NCBI RefSeq assembly: GCF_037102585.1
Contig: NW_027043821.1
Span: forward strand, 372,001 to 436,000
From: Saccharomycopsis crataegensis
Lineage: Eukaryota; Ascomycota; Saccharomycetes; Ascoideales; Saccharomycopsidaceae
Direction of reading: 5' to 3'
Length of the DNA stretch: 64,000 nucleotides
Below the pieces are notes generated by a model. The model searched no databases. It saw only the letters and a program-made list of their open reading frames with translations, and was not told the DNA's origin. Position numbers and translations under genes: made by a program. Positions 50,324 to 61,768 of the stretch are shown in pieces (positions within the stretch are counted from its first letter, which is position 1; each line of letters starts with the position of its first letter).

Positions 50324-50885
50324 TATTGTAATGTACCTTATTACGGAATTCTCACCAAGATTTTATGGGATGACAAAGTATGCAATAAAATCCAAAAACA
50401 AGAGGAAAATGAAAAAGAAATAATAGGTAATTCAGAAAGATAAGAAAATGTGCAAAAAAACTGTGATTTGCATATATTTTCCCCTCATCAGTACAAAAAA
50501 GTTGATTTGGTATCACGTTACAGGTTGTGAATCTACGGGGTCAACTTCTCACTTGTGTAATCCCAGTGTTTACAATAACACACGTGGATAGTGCATATTT
50601 TCCCTTAATTTTCAGGTAAACTACTAAAAAATACCAACAACAAATAATCAAATATGAGTATAGATGCAGATTAATAAGCTGATTGATTATCTATGATTGA
50701 TAATATATTTTGATAAAGGATATATTGTAAATTGGAACTATATGCCTCTCTTCTGGCTTGAGAAGGATTACTCATCGGTTGATACAATAATCCATTTCCT
50801 CATTAATAATACTCAGAAATTTACATAAATCCTAATGAACAATGAATGATATATATTAGCATCTCATATATTACGGCCACCACCC
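50324..50885. other. Intergenic, SSN8 promoter and GPI16 3' region
   Basis: 562 bp with a CACGTG at 50581-50586. Nothing else recognised. Confidence 0.5.
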
Positions 50886-52781
50886 CTAATCCTTTTTGCT
50901 CTTCTGGAATGTGCTTTTCACCTTCAGTTTTAATAAAGCTATAAAATATTGCAAGTTCTTTTTAGGAGCCTGTTCCAACAATTTCTCATAATCTTCTTCG
51001 CTAATAATTCTTTTGATCAATAAATTGAATACCGTACCAAATATTAATGCCATGATAGTGGAAGTCAAGATAATCACATTATAAGGCATAGAGAAATCTG
51101 GGGTTGGCAAAGAAACCAACAAAGTAGAGGTTCTAAGCACATAATATGGGTCAAACTCCTTTGGTTCACTGGTAGACGTGGATTCCTGGTACTTAATCAA
51201 GGTTACCACTGCCAGTTCCAATTCGAAACCATGGTTGGCATCCGGTGGGTACTCGCTGTAGAGCAACAAAGATTTATCAAATGAATAGGTAACGGTGATG
51301 ATGGACTGTTTCGGTATTTTCATCACCATTTCTAATTTGGCAGGTCTTTGTCTATCAATTGCAGTAACGTAGGAAATATCTTTGATGATTTCCTCGTTAT
51401 TGACAGTATCTTGCTGGTCTAGTGATTTTTGAACGATTTTCAAACTGTTCAAATAGAGTCTTAAGTACCATGGCAAAGATTCAAAATAAATCAAATCAAT
51501 ATCCTCATCACCAGGGTTCTTGAAAACAATTCTAAAACCACCCTTATCCAATTCATATCCCGTTATTGATCTGCTGACATAAATTTTAGGTTTGTCTTCA
51601 TCGCTAATTCTGATATTATTGTAGGAGTTTTTCAATTCCAATTTGTAATCAAATTCTTCCCGCTTCTCTGGTTTGTTAGGAATCGAATAACAATTATTTT
51701 CATCAAGGCCAGCATAAGCGAACAACAAATGACCTGTTTCTTTGTTCTGTGAGGAAAGAACCCCTTGGAGTTCCCAATTCTGCTTTTCATTTTCGGGTAT
51801 TAACTCCCCATTGGCGGTTTTATTAACATAAGCACAAATCTTACTATCGCCGATTTTCTCATCAATCTTAAGCTTTCTACCAAAGATCTTATCCAAATCA
51901 AAACTGAGCCCTTCATTGTAGACATTGGAAGGGAAACAATGATAAGCATCATAAAATTTGTCGTAGTCGCAATTCAATTCTTCACCAGGAATTGGTTTTG
52001 GTAGAGGTCTTTTAATTTTGCTCAACGACATTGGAACATTGAAAACGTTGTTCAAATTGATGACCAACTTGTAATATATTGAATCTTCTTGAGAATTATG
52101 TGAATCTATTGTGTTGAGGTCAATTGAAGTGGATACCCATTTACTATCAAACAATTTATGACCGTCCAATAAACTGGAAATCCCAGCTCTACCTTTGGTT
52201 GGCAATAATTTGATTATCGGCGTCAAGTTCTCAGTACAAATAGGTTCCCTTGGCAATGCTGCCCTTAGTAAATAAATTCCCTGATCATGAGTGTTTCCAA
52301 AAGAATATTCTGGGAATGTGGTAATGGTTTCATCAATAAAATTCAAACTGGCACAAAAGAAACCAGACAACGAATTGACCAAGAATCTCCAATTGGTGAA
52401 AGCTTCTTCTTTAGAGCTTGCTTCTATCTTGGCCCATAATTCCAACCCATTCCCTCCACTGGTATGGCCATCATGGGGCAACTTCCCCCAACTTTCAGAG
52501 TTCCAGTAGCCACTGGTGAATCGTATGCTCAAGTTTTTAGTATTGGTTTGACTGAGTAGATTGATCAATGAATTAGGGAAAATGTTGAAATTGCTGATGA
52601 TTGACGATGAGTTCAGCTGGCTGGCGAATTCCGAAGAAGTTATATTGAAATTAAAGTTTGTGTGTAAGTGGCCATTGGGCAAAGGCGTCAACAGAAGCTC
52701 TTCCGCAAAACTTGATCCTCCGTCTGATCTGATAGCTAAAACGCTACAGAAGAAGAGAGGTAATATGCTAAGTAGCAACAT
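50886..52781 (-). CDS. GPI16: GPI transamidase subunit Gpi16 (PIG-T)
   Basis: A 631-residue type I ER protein (yeast Gpi16, 610 aa). The signal peptide is MLLLSILPLFFCSVLA. A large lumenal domain follows, with LPNGHLHTNFNFN, SGYWNSESWGKLPHDG and the conserved CDYDKFYDAYHCFPSNVYNE stretch, in which one Cys is the counterpart of the residue disulfide-bonded to Gpi8 in yeast. One TM helix lies near the C-terminus (YNVIILTSTIMALIFGTVF) before a short cytosolic tail rich in Lys. The open frame begins at a TTG; the ATG at 52779-52781 gives the signal peptide. Its partner GPI8 is in the same window. Confidence 0.93.
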   Translation of the reverse strand: MLLLSILPLFFCSVLAIRSDGGSSFAEELLLTPLPNGHLHTNFNFNITSSEFASQLNSSSIISNFNIFPNSLINLLSQTNTKNLSIRFTSGYWNSESWGKLPHDGHTSGGNGLELWAKIEASSKEEAFTNWRFLVNSLSGFFCASLNFIDETITTFPEYSFGNTHDQGIYLLRAALPREPICTENLTPIIKLLPTKGRAGISSLLDGHKLFDSKWVSTSIDLNTIDSHNSQEDSIYYKLVINLNNVFNVPMSLSKIKRPLPKPIPGEELNCDYDKFYDAYHCFPSNVYNEGLSFDLDKIFGRKLKIDEKIGDSKICAYVNKTANGELIPENEKQNWELQGVLSSQNKETGHLLFAYAGLDENNCYSIPNKPEKREEFDYKLELKNSYNNIRISDEDKPKIYVSRSITGYELDKGGFRIVFKNPGDEDIDLIYFESLPWYLRLYLNSLKIVQKSLDQQDTVNNEEIIKDISYVTAIDRQRPAKLEMVMKIPKQSIITVTYSFDKSLLLYSEYPPDANHGFELELAVVTLIKYQESTSTSEPKEFDPYYVLRTSTLLVSLPTPDFSMPYNVIILTSTIMALIFGTVFNLLIKRIISEEDYEKLLEQAPKKNLQYFIALLKLKVKSTFQKSKKD

Positions 52782-53316
52782 ATTTATGTTTATGGGCAAG
52801 CTATTGGGGAGTAATATACAGATCTATAATATAGTGATGGTGGTAATAACAATAATAACAATAACAATAGTAACTCAATGCCACCCAAAAGGTCACCACA
52901 CGTAATTTTTGTGGCAGCGGTTTTTTTTCAACTTTTGGCGCGTGTTGTGTGCCCTGTGGGGAAGGAGCTTCGCAGATGATTTGCCTGTGTTCCCACCGTT
53001 ATTGTTTGTATTGGATTGTCATTATCGTTATCGTTATCAGTATATTATATAATAGTAGTATTGTCATCTTTATCACTATTGTTATTCACATGTATTAGCT
53101 CTTCAAGCTATTAAACTGGCGCTCAACACCATCACAATAGAGAGTCCTCCTTCTCCTTTCATATAGCAGATGCCTGCAGTACCCGGCCATCCATCGATGA
53201 TTCCCTCTTTCAGCTGAGGAAAAAAAAAAAAATTTGTAAAATTGTAATCATTTCGGCTCGATATTGCAGAGCACAACTTATATCTCTATAAAACAAAGGA
53301 AGAAGAAGAAATCAAG
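52782..53316. promoter_or_regulatory. Divergent promoter, GPI16 / URA5
   Basis: 535 bp, with an A-run at about 53221-53232 and TATAAAAC at about 53286, close to the URA5 ATG. No further site recognised. Confidence 0.45.
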
Positions 53317-53982
53317 ATGGAATCATTCAAAACCCAACTCCTTGACATTGCTTTGGAAATTAACGCTTTGAAATTCGGTGAATTCACCTTGAAGTCCGGC
53401 AGAAAATCCCCATACTTTTTCAACTTGGGTCTCTTTGCCAATGCTAAGGACTTGAAGACCTTGGCTGAATCATATGCCAACACCATCATCAAGTCCAAGC
53501 TTCAATTTGACGTGTTGTTTGGTCCAGCTTACAAAGGTATTCCTTTGGCCGCTTTGGTTGCGGTCAAGTTGTACGAGTTGGGAGGTGAAGACTACGCCAA
53601 CCTTAGTTTCTCCTACAACAGAAAGGAAAAGAAAGACCATGGTGAAGGGGGAATGATCGTCGGTCCAAGTTTGACTGGTAAGAAAGTCCTTATTATTGAC
53701 GATGTTATGACTGCTGGTACTGCCATTAATGAAGCTTATAGTATTATCAAGAATGAACAAGCCGAGGTTGTGGGTATTGTCACCTCTTTGGACAGACAAG
53801 AGGTCGCTCCAGGTTCTGAACTCAGCACCACTGCCACCGTTTCCAAAAGATTCAACGTTCCAGTGTTTTCCATCATCACCTTGGCCGATATTGTAGCTTA
53901 CTTGAAGCCAACTTTGACTGCTGAACAATTACAGAACATTGAAAACTACCGTGCTCAGTACGGTGCTAAAGATTTGGAATAA
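53317..53982 (+). CDS. URA5: Orotate phosphoribosyltransferase
   Basis: A 221-residue orotate phosphoribosyltransferase (yeast Ura5, 226 aa), which joins orotate to PRPP to make OMP in pyrimidine synthesis. The PRPP-binding motif is VLIIDDVMTAGTA; the FGPAYKGIPLAALVAV, FSYNRKEKKDHGEGG and FTLKSGRKSPYF segments are all typical. Codon usage is strongly biased to preferred yeast codons, as for an abundant enzyme. The start ATG follows a short purine-rich leader. Confidence 0.97.
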   Translation: MESFKTQLLDIALEINALKFGEFTLKSGRKSPYFFNLGLFANAKDLKTLAESYANTIIKSKLQFDVLFGPAYKGIPLAALVAVKLYELGGEDYANLSFSYNRKEKKDHGEGGMIVGPSLTGKKVLIIDDVMTAGTAINEAYSIIKNEQAEVVGIVTSLDRQEVAPGSELSTTATVSKRFNVPVFSIITLADIVAYLKPTLTAEQLQNIENYRAQYGAKDLE

Positions 53983-54409
53983 ATGGGCTTTCTCAAGAGT
54001 TAATTTTATGTCTACTTTTAGCTTCTGTGGAAATCTTCTGTGCTGAGAATGCAATTTTACCTGATTACTTTTCATCGATAACTTCTTCTTCTTCTTCCTC
54101 TGCTTCCAGTTTAGCGTCTTTTTGTATGCTTAATACGCTTGATTTCTTGCTTAAATTCCTTGATTTTAAAATAAACTGGTGTTTATATAATATGTAGTTT
54201 TCTTTTTCTTCCCTAATGAATATTTATGATAGAACGTTTTATTTCCTGTGTTTATTATGTAGCGTGATTCTTGCCGATATATGCATGAAATGTTATTTTC
54301 CTGCAGCAGCGAAGGGGAAAGAGGGAAAAAAAATTATCCAAAAAATTTGATGAAATTCATGATGATGGGTTATGCCAATACTTCATTTTCAAAGATCATA
54401 TAGACAACC
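53983..54409. other. Intergenic, URA5 3' region and CBP3 promoter
   Basis: 427 bp of AT-rich DNA with nothing recognisable. Confidence 0.5.
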
Positions 54410-55429
54410 ATGTACCGTTTACCTACTCGCAGATCCCTTGTTGGAATCTCTGCTTTGCGTCAGCACTACTTGACTCCAACTTGTGTTAGAAATCAAAGAT
54501 ATTTTGGCCATTCATCATCAGTCTTATCAAAGACCTCGGATAAAGATGACAATTTCGTTTCTCCTAATGTGTTAGTCAAAGAAAACCAAGGAATGGAAGG
54601 TGAAGATAAACAAGTTAGTATGGATAAAGCATCCAAAGGTCCTTTGTTATCGGATAACAAATACGAATATGGTGTGAAGTTGCCGGCTTGGCAGGAAAAG
54701 ATTGGTGAAGTTGTCACCAGTGTTTTCAGATTAGATGTCGATAGAATCCGTGCTGGTCCTATCGCTGGTTCTCTTTATTATGGGTACTGTAAAGAACAAG
54801 GTTTGATCCAGAAAGATCCAACTACTGGTGAATTAACAAAGACTGCCTCTTATTGGTACGAAACCCTCGGATTAGAACCAACTTTTGCAACTTGGTTCCA
54901 AATTACCTTATTACATACCTGGATTCTCTTTGTGAGAATGAGAGCTATGCCTTTTAAATACGGTAAGAACTACCAACAAAAATTGGTGGATCGGTTTTTC
55001 AGTGATATGGAAATCAGATTGACAAATGAAATGAACATCACCTCCGGAAGAATCAGAGATCAATATTTAAAAGAATTCCATACCCAATTGAGAGGTGCGG
55101 TATTAGGTTACGATGAAGGTTTCAGCACTGATGATCTAACATTAGCCTACGCTGTCTGGAGAAACTTGTTTAATGCGAAAACTGAGGTTGATTATGTGGC
55201 ACTCGAATCTGTTGTTAGATACATCAGAATGCAATTATACGTGTTAAGTAAAATGAGTGATAGAGAATTTGGATTTGGGAAATTCGCCTTTGTCTCTCCA
55301 GACGAAGTGGTTTACAGATTAACTGAGCAAGAAGAAAAACTCTTGAAAGAAAGAGTTTACCAAGAATTTGAATCTGATCCATCTAAGATGACTATCTCAA
55401 ATAGAAGTAAACTTTCCCTCGACAATTGA
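54410..55429 (+). CDS. CBP3: Ubiquinol-cytochrome c reductase assembly factor Cbp3
   Basis: A 339-residue mitochondrial protein (yeast Cbp3, 335 aa). The N-terminus is Arg/Ser-rich (MYRLPTRRSLVGISALRQ), a targeting signal. The conserved core has ASYWYETLGLEPTFATW, MRAMPFKYGKNYQQKLVDRF and LGYDEGFSTDDLTLAYAVWRNLF, the UQCC1/Cbp3 signature. With Cbp6 it binds the mitoribosome exit tunnel, takes up new cytochrome b and promotes COB mRNA translation for complex III. Confidence 0.95.
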   Translation: MYRLPTRRSLVGISALRQHYLTPTCVRNQRYFGHSSSVLSKTSDKDDNFVSPNVLVKENQGMEGEDKQVSMDKASKGPLLSDNKYEYGVKLPAWQEKIGEVVTSVFRLDVDRIRAGPIAGSLYYGYCKEQGLIQKDPTTGELTKTASYWYETLGLEPTFATWFQITLLHTWILFVRMRAMPFKYGKNYQQKLVDRFFSDMEIRLTNEMNITSGRIRDQYLKEFHTQLRGAVLGYDEGFSTDDLTLAYAVWRNLFNAKTEVDYVALESVVRYIRMQLYVLSKMSDREFGFGKFAFVSPDEVVYRLTEQEEKLLKERVYQEFESDPSKMTISNRSKLSLDN

Positions 55430-55655
55430 TGATGGCTCATACATGTCTTTTGTATCTTTGTTAATAGTTTGACGTTTATGTTAATAGCTTGAATTTGTGT
55501 TTGCTGATGTTTTTTTCTTTTTTTCTTTTTTTTTTTTCGTTCTTCTGGATTTGTTTTTATCGGTTCATTTAGTTTTGTATGTATATCTATACAATAAAAA
55601 AAATTAACTTTCTTTTTGGAGTTTCATTCATATCGTAGGAATTAATTATATCTGG

Positions 55656-56891
55656 CTATGAAAAACTATCTATAACACCATTCAAGTTCCTTATAAGCGC
55701 ATTGCCTCTTTCATTGACTAATTGATTGTAGTTGTACATTTTTTCACTCAAAATCACATTATCTTGGCCATTGGTCAGTTGGGTAACATTCCCACGTTCT
55801 TCCATTATAGTTGACAAGTTTCTATCGATCTCCAACTCACCATTTATAAGATCTGAGGACTTCGACATTAACTCTTTTAATGATTGAACAGTTTGAGGAT
55901 CTATTTCACTTTTTGTTTGTAATTTTTCGAAATTTAGCTTTTCCATTTGTAGTTGGAGTGGTTCATCAATCAAATTCCCTTCGTCCTCCATTTTTACCAT
56001 GACATTCAGCTTTTGATGTTTTTCGCTACCAAGATTTAGTTCTATGTGTTCAGCTCTGTGATTTTCAACGATTGAATCAATAGTATCGTCAGGTATTTCT
56101 GGTTGATTGGGTGACGATGACTCTAAAAATGAATCTCCGGTTTTCACTATATCAAGATCCTCCAACTTTAATCTACTCGTTAATTTTGCCAAGCTTTTCA
56201 AGGCTGGATCGTCTTTTTTGGATGAGCTTAAAGTGTCTGCATTTTGTTTTTTCTGGCCTTCCATTGACGGATCACCATGATGGCTTGAAAAGTTCCTACC
56301 ATCAGTAGTATTTTTAATCTTTTGCATGTCTGCATATTCCTCATCATCAGCAATAGAACTAAATTCTTGGCTATTGAAATCATCATATTCTTCTTCTTCA
56401 TAATCATCATCAATTTCTTTTTTTCTTTTAATATCATGCTTCATGTGTGGAGAGACCACTGATTCAATTGCCCCATTTGTTGAAATATTTTGAGCATGAG
56501 TATATAGCGATCCAAAAGCACCAGTATTATAATCATTTTCAGGAAGACCTTTCTGTGGGAAAGCCGTTCGCGAAACATTAGTGATATCTATGAATGATGA
56601 GTTATTTATGGAATCCAGTGGATGCATTGTAGATTTGTTGATGAGTGATTGATGATTCAGTGCTGGTTGAACTTGGCTTGTCAGCTTTGCAAACTTTGTA
56701 TCATTATTCAAGTCACCACCAATCAAAAACGAATCAAAGTTTTGTAGTATCAAGTCATTCAAATCTTTTAGCTTCTGGAACTCTGATTCAATCAACAATA
56801 ACGAGTCATTGTGATCCAGAATTAAGTTCTGAATATCAATTGTCAGATCTGGGTTATGCGGGCCTGAAACACTATCAAGATGGTTGTTCAT
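55656..56891 (-). CDS. Unknown acidic, coiled-coil protein
   Basis: A 411-residue protein I cannot place. The N-terminus (about 1-60) and C-terminus (about 330-411) are helical with heptad-like hydrophobics (LLIESEFQKLKDLNDLILQNF; LSTIMEERGN; LVNERGNALIRNLNGVI). The middle is disordered and Asn/Ser-rich, with a basic KRKKE next to an acidic DDDYEEEEYDDF patch (about 155-170). No membrane segment or enzyme signature. The layout would suit a small structural or kinetochore-type protein, but this is a guess. Coding quality is good: a long ATG frame with normal composition. Confidence 0.75.
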   Translation of the reverse strand: MNNHLDSVSGPHNPDLTIDIQNLILDHNDSLLLIESEFQKLKDLNDLILQNFDSFLIGGDLNNDTKFAKLTSQVQPALNHQSLINKSTMHPLDSINNSSFIDITNVSRTAFPQKGLPENDYNTGAFGSLYTHAQNISTNGAIESVVSPHMKHDIKRKKEIDDDYEEEEYDDFNSQEFSSIADDEEYADMQKIKNTTDGRNFSSHHGDPSMEGQKKQNADTLSSSKKDDPALKSLAKLTSRLKLEDLDIVKTGDSFLESSSPNQPEIPDDTIDSIVENHRAEHIELNLGSEKHQKLNVMVKMEDEGNLIDEPLQLQMEKLNFEKLQTKSEIDPQTVQSLKELMSKSSDLINGELEIDRNLSTIMEERGNVTQLTNGQDNVILSEKMYNYNQLVNERGNALIRNLNGVIDSFS

Positions 56892-58668
56892 TCTCCTATT
56901 TTGCTCCTTTTATCACCTTTATTGTATAGATTGAATATCTATTGTGACTTTACTGTCTATTTCTTTCCAATTTTTTTGTTACTGGAGGTTTACTTATGAG
57001 ATCAGCGTGTTGTTCTGATTGGCAGGGTGATTTTTGATTTTCTGTTTTGTTTTTGTTTTTTTTTTTTTGTTTGTTTTTTTTTTCACGGTAATGCTCGAGC
57101 AGCTTATTTGGTGTGTTTTATATTATTATTATTATTATTATTCTGGTGTAGAAATAAAGCAAAAGCTTAAAATCTCAATATAATATTTTTAGAGCATTTG
57201 TTATTTAAAGTTCATTTGTAAATTTTCAATGAAGACTTTTCCATAAATCTGTCGAAAAAAAATTGTGGTTCATTAACACGATGCGTTGTCGTCTTGAGAG
57301 GAAATGACAAAAATCTTACTTCTATTGCCAATTTAAAAATAAGGCAGAGTCTTACTTCATGTATAATTGTCTTATATATCCACCCCTAATATACCATAAT
57401 TGCAAAATCACCTGTAAAACAGTTAATAAATGATAAATGAGCAACTGATATGATAAAGTCCAAAAGCCTTTCGGCATATTTATCTCAGTTCGACAACTTC
57501 ATAGTATCAATTGAAACAGTAAGAAACAAGGAAATTGCTTTGTTCCTATCGAAATAGTCGTATAAATAAGCACATTCTCTCATTATTTTGGATGAATGAC
57601 AAATTAATTACATTTGAAAGAATAATATTGATAGTAAAGTATCAAAATAGTGACGTGTGTATAATCTTTATTAAAAAAAATACACAATAAGAATGAGGGA
57701 GTTTATACGATGGAAGTAGGCAATTTGCCTTTAGTGAATATATTAATACAGAACTATCAGAAAAATAAAGAGAGAAAAAGCAGTTCGTAATTCCATTTAT
57801 AATGTAAATTTCACAAAACTTGGAAAGTAGAGATCATAATTATAAAGGCAAGAGAAAGAGAATGGGAAGAAGTACAAATAGGAAAATGTAGTAAACTACA
57901 GAAGAATGCTATGATATAGACAACGCTTAATATAAAAAGTGAAAATATTAGGATATCAGTGTAGAGATAAGGAGAAATAGAAGACAGTCAAGAAGAAATG
58001 GGAAAAATTAAAGAGTGGTAGGCCAGAGAATATTATTGATGGTATATCTCACAAAGTCCACTATTTTTTTAGTACAGTTTAGATAGTGATTTCTAAAATG
58101 AATTAGAAGTCAATAATAACGAAGCAGAAAACAGCAGTGAAGTAGAAGACGACAGTATAGGAGTTAGGCTAAGTGATGATGGGAATAAGAGGAAGAAGGA
58201 ATTAGAAGGAAATGAATGGAATGAGATTGAGAAGAGAATTTTTGCCAAATAAATAGTGACCATTAACTACAGAAAGTACAGTAGTTGGGATTCAAAATAT
58301 ATGAGGAATAACAATAGAGTTTCTCTGCTGCAAAGTCTTCTTCAAACCCTCCATTTGCCTTCCTTCCTTTGCTTCCTCTGCTTCCTCTGCTTCCTCAGAT
58401 AGTGACGCACCATCGCTGCATAACCCCACCAAAAATTCGCTTTTAGTTGTCAACTTTCCCAAGAAAAAAAAACAGTGCAACGACTATAACTTTTTTGATG
58501 GCAAAATAGAATCATCAAACCCTTTAGATATTGGGCTGGTTGCTCGAATAGTTTTTATCTCTAAATACCCCATAATTCCTTCCAGAAAGAGGCAGGTGAC
58601 GATTGACCATTTAATTTCAGTGTAATTTGACATAAACAATCGTTGAAATAAAAAAAAAAAAGATACAG
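56892..58668. other. Long gene-poor region upstream of MKT1
   Basis: 1.78 kb. It holds T-runs near 57050-57090 and a TTA repeat at about 57120-57142. From about 57650 there is a purine-rich stretch. A 51-codon open segment rich in Glu, Asn and Lys (58097-58252, plus strand) lacks an ATG and may be chance. No RNA gene seen. Confidence 0.5.
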
Positions 58669-61196
58669 ATGGCTAGTAAGTTACTTTTCATGTTTGTTTA
58701 TAAATACTTATGATAATTCATTGCATATTTTTTTTGGGATTTAATTAGTTAACCTAACCATCCATAGTCAAAACTCTTGAATCGTACCTTTTTGAGAAAG
58801 GAATTGTCGGTGTCAATCCGATTGACACTATCAAGAACGCTCGTCTCGGGATAGACGTGGAACATTACATTTCCAGACTAATCAACAATAAAAGAGAATT
58901 GTTTCTTGCAGCAATTGGTGGGTTCCCATTTACATTCACCCAGTTCATAGAGGCAGATTTGAAAATTTTTAAGGAATTGAATATCACCCCAGTGTTTGTG
59001 TTCAAAGGCTCAAGAGTCAATGCTCAAAATGAAATGTTGAAAAGCTTTGAACTCGATGGAAAAATAACCAAAGCAAGAGCGGAAGCATGGGAACAGTACT
59101 ATTCTAAATTCGATAAGCCAATCGGTAGTAATGAATCTTCCGTTAGCCCATTGGGCAGCATTGTGGGAAATGCGTTATCGTTTAAGACCCAACCAGTTAC
59201 TCCTAGCAGCGCGACCCCAAGAGCTCAAAATAGCGGTTTCAAGTCTTCTAATTCATCTCACAGCGTCTTTGATTCATCACCATACATTTCAGACTTCATA
59301 AGTTTGTTTGAAAAGCACGGGGTTGAATATATGGTGGCCCCAATTTCTTCATGGGCACAATTGAATTACTTTTATGCCAATGGCTATGTTGATGTGATTT
59401 ACGGACCAACTGAATGTTTATTGACCCCTGATATTGATACTTTTATCCATGGTATGGAGTTTCAATCTAAGGAATTCAGATTTATTGACAAAAAGCATTT
59501 GTTGCAAGAATTCAAGATCTCTCAAAAACAATTCAAAGAAATCGCAGTTGTTTTAGGGTTTGACATTCAACCATATTCATTGGTCAACAAGAACTTTGGA
59601 TTTAATGCAGCTAAAGCCATTGATTTTAAATGGTTGCACGAGTATACATTGAACGGTAACAATGTCTACGCCACTGTTTTAAATAACGCGAAGAAAACCA
59701 AGAATCAGAAAGATTTGGACAGATTTAAAAATGGGATGACATCAATTGACTTTATGCCAATTTTGAAAGCATCAGGTAAAGTTGAATTTTTATTGGAGCC
59801 TGATGGAGGTTTCCCACCTTTGGACGAGTTTGACTCAAATGCTCAACCTGCCGATCAACAACAGCCTAAGGTTCCAAATGATATTCACGATGTCATTGGC
59901 CAGCGTTTGCCGCACGAATATTTCTTTTATCAGTCTATTGGTTTAATAAGCTCAAAGTTATTGGATAGTCTTCTTTATGGTAATTACTTGGAGTTTGCGC
60001 CATTGGACGGTGGAAATTCAACCCAATACAAATCATTGATAAATTCGAAAATCAATCTCACCACCAAAAACAAGATGTTGAGTTTGTTGACCTCTTCGAT
60101 TAATAGATACTTTCAAGCAAAAAAGTACCACTATATCAAGTATTTTGATGCGTCTAAGAGTGTTGATTCAGCTCACGAATTTGATTTCAGAGTTTCAATG
60201 CCAGGACCAATCTATTTGAAGTTGGCTCATTATTTAGTTAGATCAGGCAAAGATTCAAAAACTTTTGATATTGTGAACTTTTTGAAACAATTTTCTGATG
60301 AAAACTTTTTAGCAAAGGTGGTGCATTCTAAAGGATTCATTGAAAAGGATGAGGACCGTTTGCAAACTAGTAACGAATTATTATCAACCAGTCTTATCAG
60401 ATCATTGTACATTTATGATTTCATTTCGTTATCTGATAATAAATTGACCAAATGGGGGAAGTTATTGAATAAATTGGCGGAAACTCTGGAAGACCGTGAC
60501 GATGTCGAAAGATTGTTGTTATTATTGGTATTTTTCAAAAACCATTCGAACGAAGTGAAATTGCACCAATCGTTAACCCCTGAGGTTTTAGGCGAACCAA
60601 AGTTGGCGTCTCAAGAAAAATCTTCCCTTATAAAGCAATATATCTTGATCATCACTAGACTTTCATTGTTGTTTGATCCTTACAATACCGAGAGCGTATC
60701 GAACCTCAATTCAAACAACATCAATAAATTGAACTTGAACTTGTTGGCGTACCGATCGATTTTCGAGTTTGTCAAAACTAACATCAACGAATTAAACCAA
60801 ACCTTGGCAGTATCATTACTCACCAACAACCAATTCAATAGAAAGAACTTTTCGACGAATGTCAAATGGAGAAAATTGGTCGATCAAATGATTTTGAAGC
60901 AAACTTTGCCAAGCACTTTGCATTCTATCATTGCTGATGTGTATTTCGATTACATGTTTAATGGTGCAGGAGATGGTGATGCTTCTGACAAGGTTGAGAA
61001 GACTCGTGAATTTGTTAATAATTCTTATGAACAGAATTTCAAAGGGGTGCTAGAGACCTTAGACGGTAGCTTCAAGTTTGTCTTGAAGGCTTTAGATTTG
61101 ATTGAAGAGATTGGTAAGGCAGAGTTAATCGATAAAGAATACTTTAATGCCATCAAGGGTGCCAAGGTGTTTTTGATGAAGCATACCAAACTTTGA
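58669..61196 (+). CDS. MKT1: Post-transcriptional regulator Mkt1 (XPG-fold); two exons
   Basis: Exon 1 is only 58669-58675 (ATGGCTA) and exon 2 is 58768-61196; spliced, 811 residues (yeast Mkt1, 830 aa). Joining gives MAIKTLESYLFEKG, matching the yeast start MAIKSLESFLFERG, so the intron is real and the longer GTG frame is not the start. The N- and I-type XPG nuclease-like domains (DVEHYISRLINNKR, ITPVFVFKGSRV, VDVIYGPTECLL) lack several catalytic acids of true nucleases, as in Mkt1. With Pbp1 it acts on 3' UTR-dependent translation, including HO and mitochondrial mRNAs. The C-terminal part is helical and Leu/Asn-rich. Confidence 0.93.
58676..58767 (+). other. Intron of MKT1
   Basis: 92-nt intron after only seven coding bases: donor GTAAGT (58676-58681), a branch point CCTAAC at about 58752-58757, and acceptor CATAG (58763-58767). 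The phase is 1 and the joined codon reads ATC (Ile), as in yeast Mkt1. Confidence 0.92.
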
Positions 61197-61768
61197 AAAA
61201 ACCTGGAGGTTCTTTTTTTTTTTTCCCCCTTCCTTTTTTATGAGTTATGATTTAATTTCTCTCCTTGAATCAATCAAAAGTTTTAGCAGACTAGTTTTTT
61301 TATTGTACTAAACATGTAGTTTCTACGTCGTTTTTTTTTTCTTTTTTTTTTTTTTTTTTACAAGGATATTCCGAGCTAATGAGCTATATTGAGTAGAACA
61401 TGATATCACATAAGGGGATGGTTCCAGACTTACCAATTTTTTGGAACGTCATCTTTAGAAAACAGATATAACGGGAAAAGAAAAAAACAAATAAAAAAAT
61501 AAAAAGAATCCCAAGTCATTATTATATACCAAAAAAATGGCCGATTAGATTAGGTAATTATTAATCACTAATTAATTACCCTAGTGATCAATCATCCGTG
61601 GACTTCACTATAATACAAAATTCTAGAGTAGTAGAATGCAGAAGAAGAAGAAATAAAAGAAGCAACAACAATAATGATCAAAGAAGATGGCAGGAAACAG
61701 AAAAACGTCGAATAAGAAGGGTATCGTGTCTATCCTGCACCATCAAGCTCAAATCTGTGTCATAGTCA
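61197..61768. terminator. Convergent 3' region, MKT1 / TOA2
   Basis: 572 bp with two T-runs (near 61213 and 61330-61359), expected to hold both 3' ends. No gene recognised. Confidence 0.5.

Noticed and set aside
23169-50586. Five CACGTG E-boxes in intergenic regions (23169, 27259, 45926, 47132, 50581)
   Set aside because: Plausible Cbf1 sites individually, but about this many are expected by chance in 64 kb, so no enrichment is claimed.
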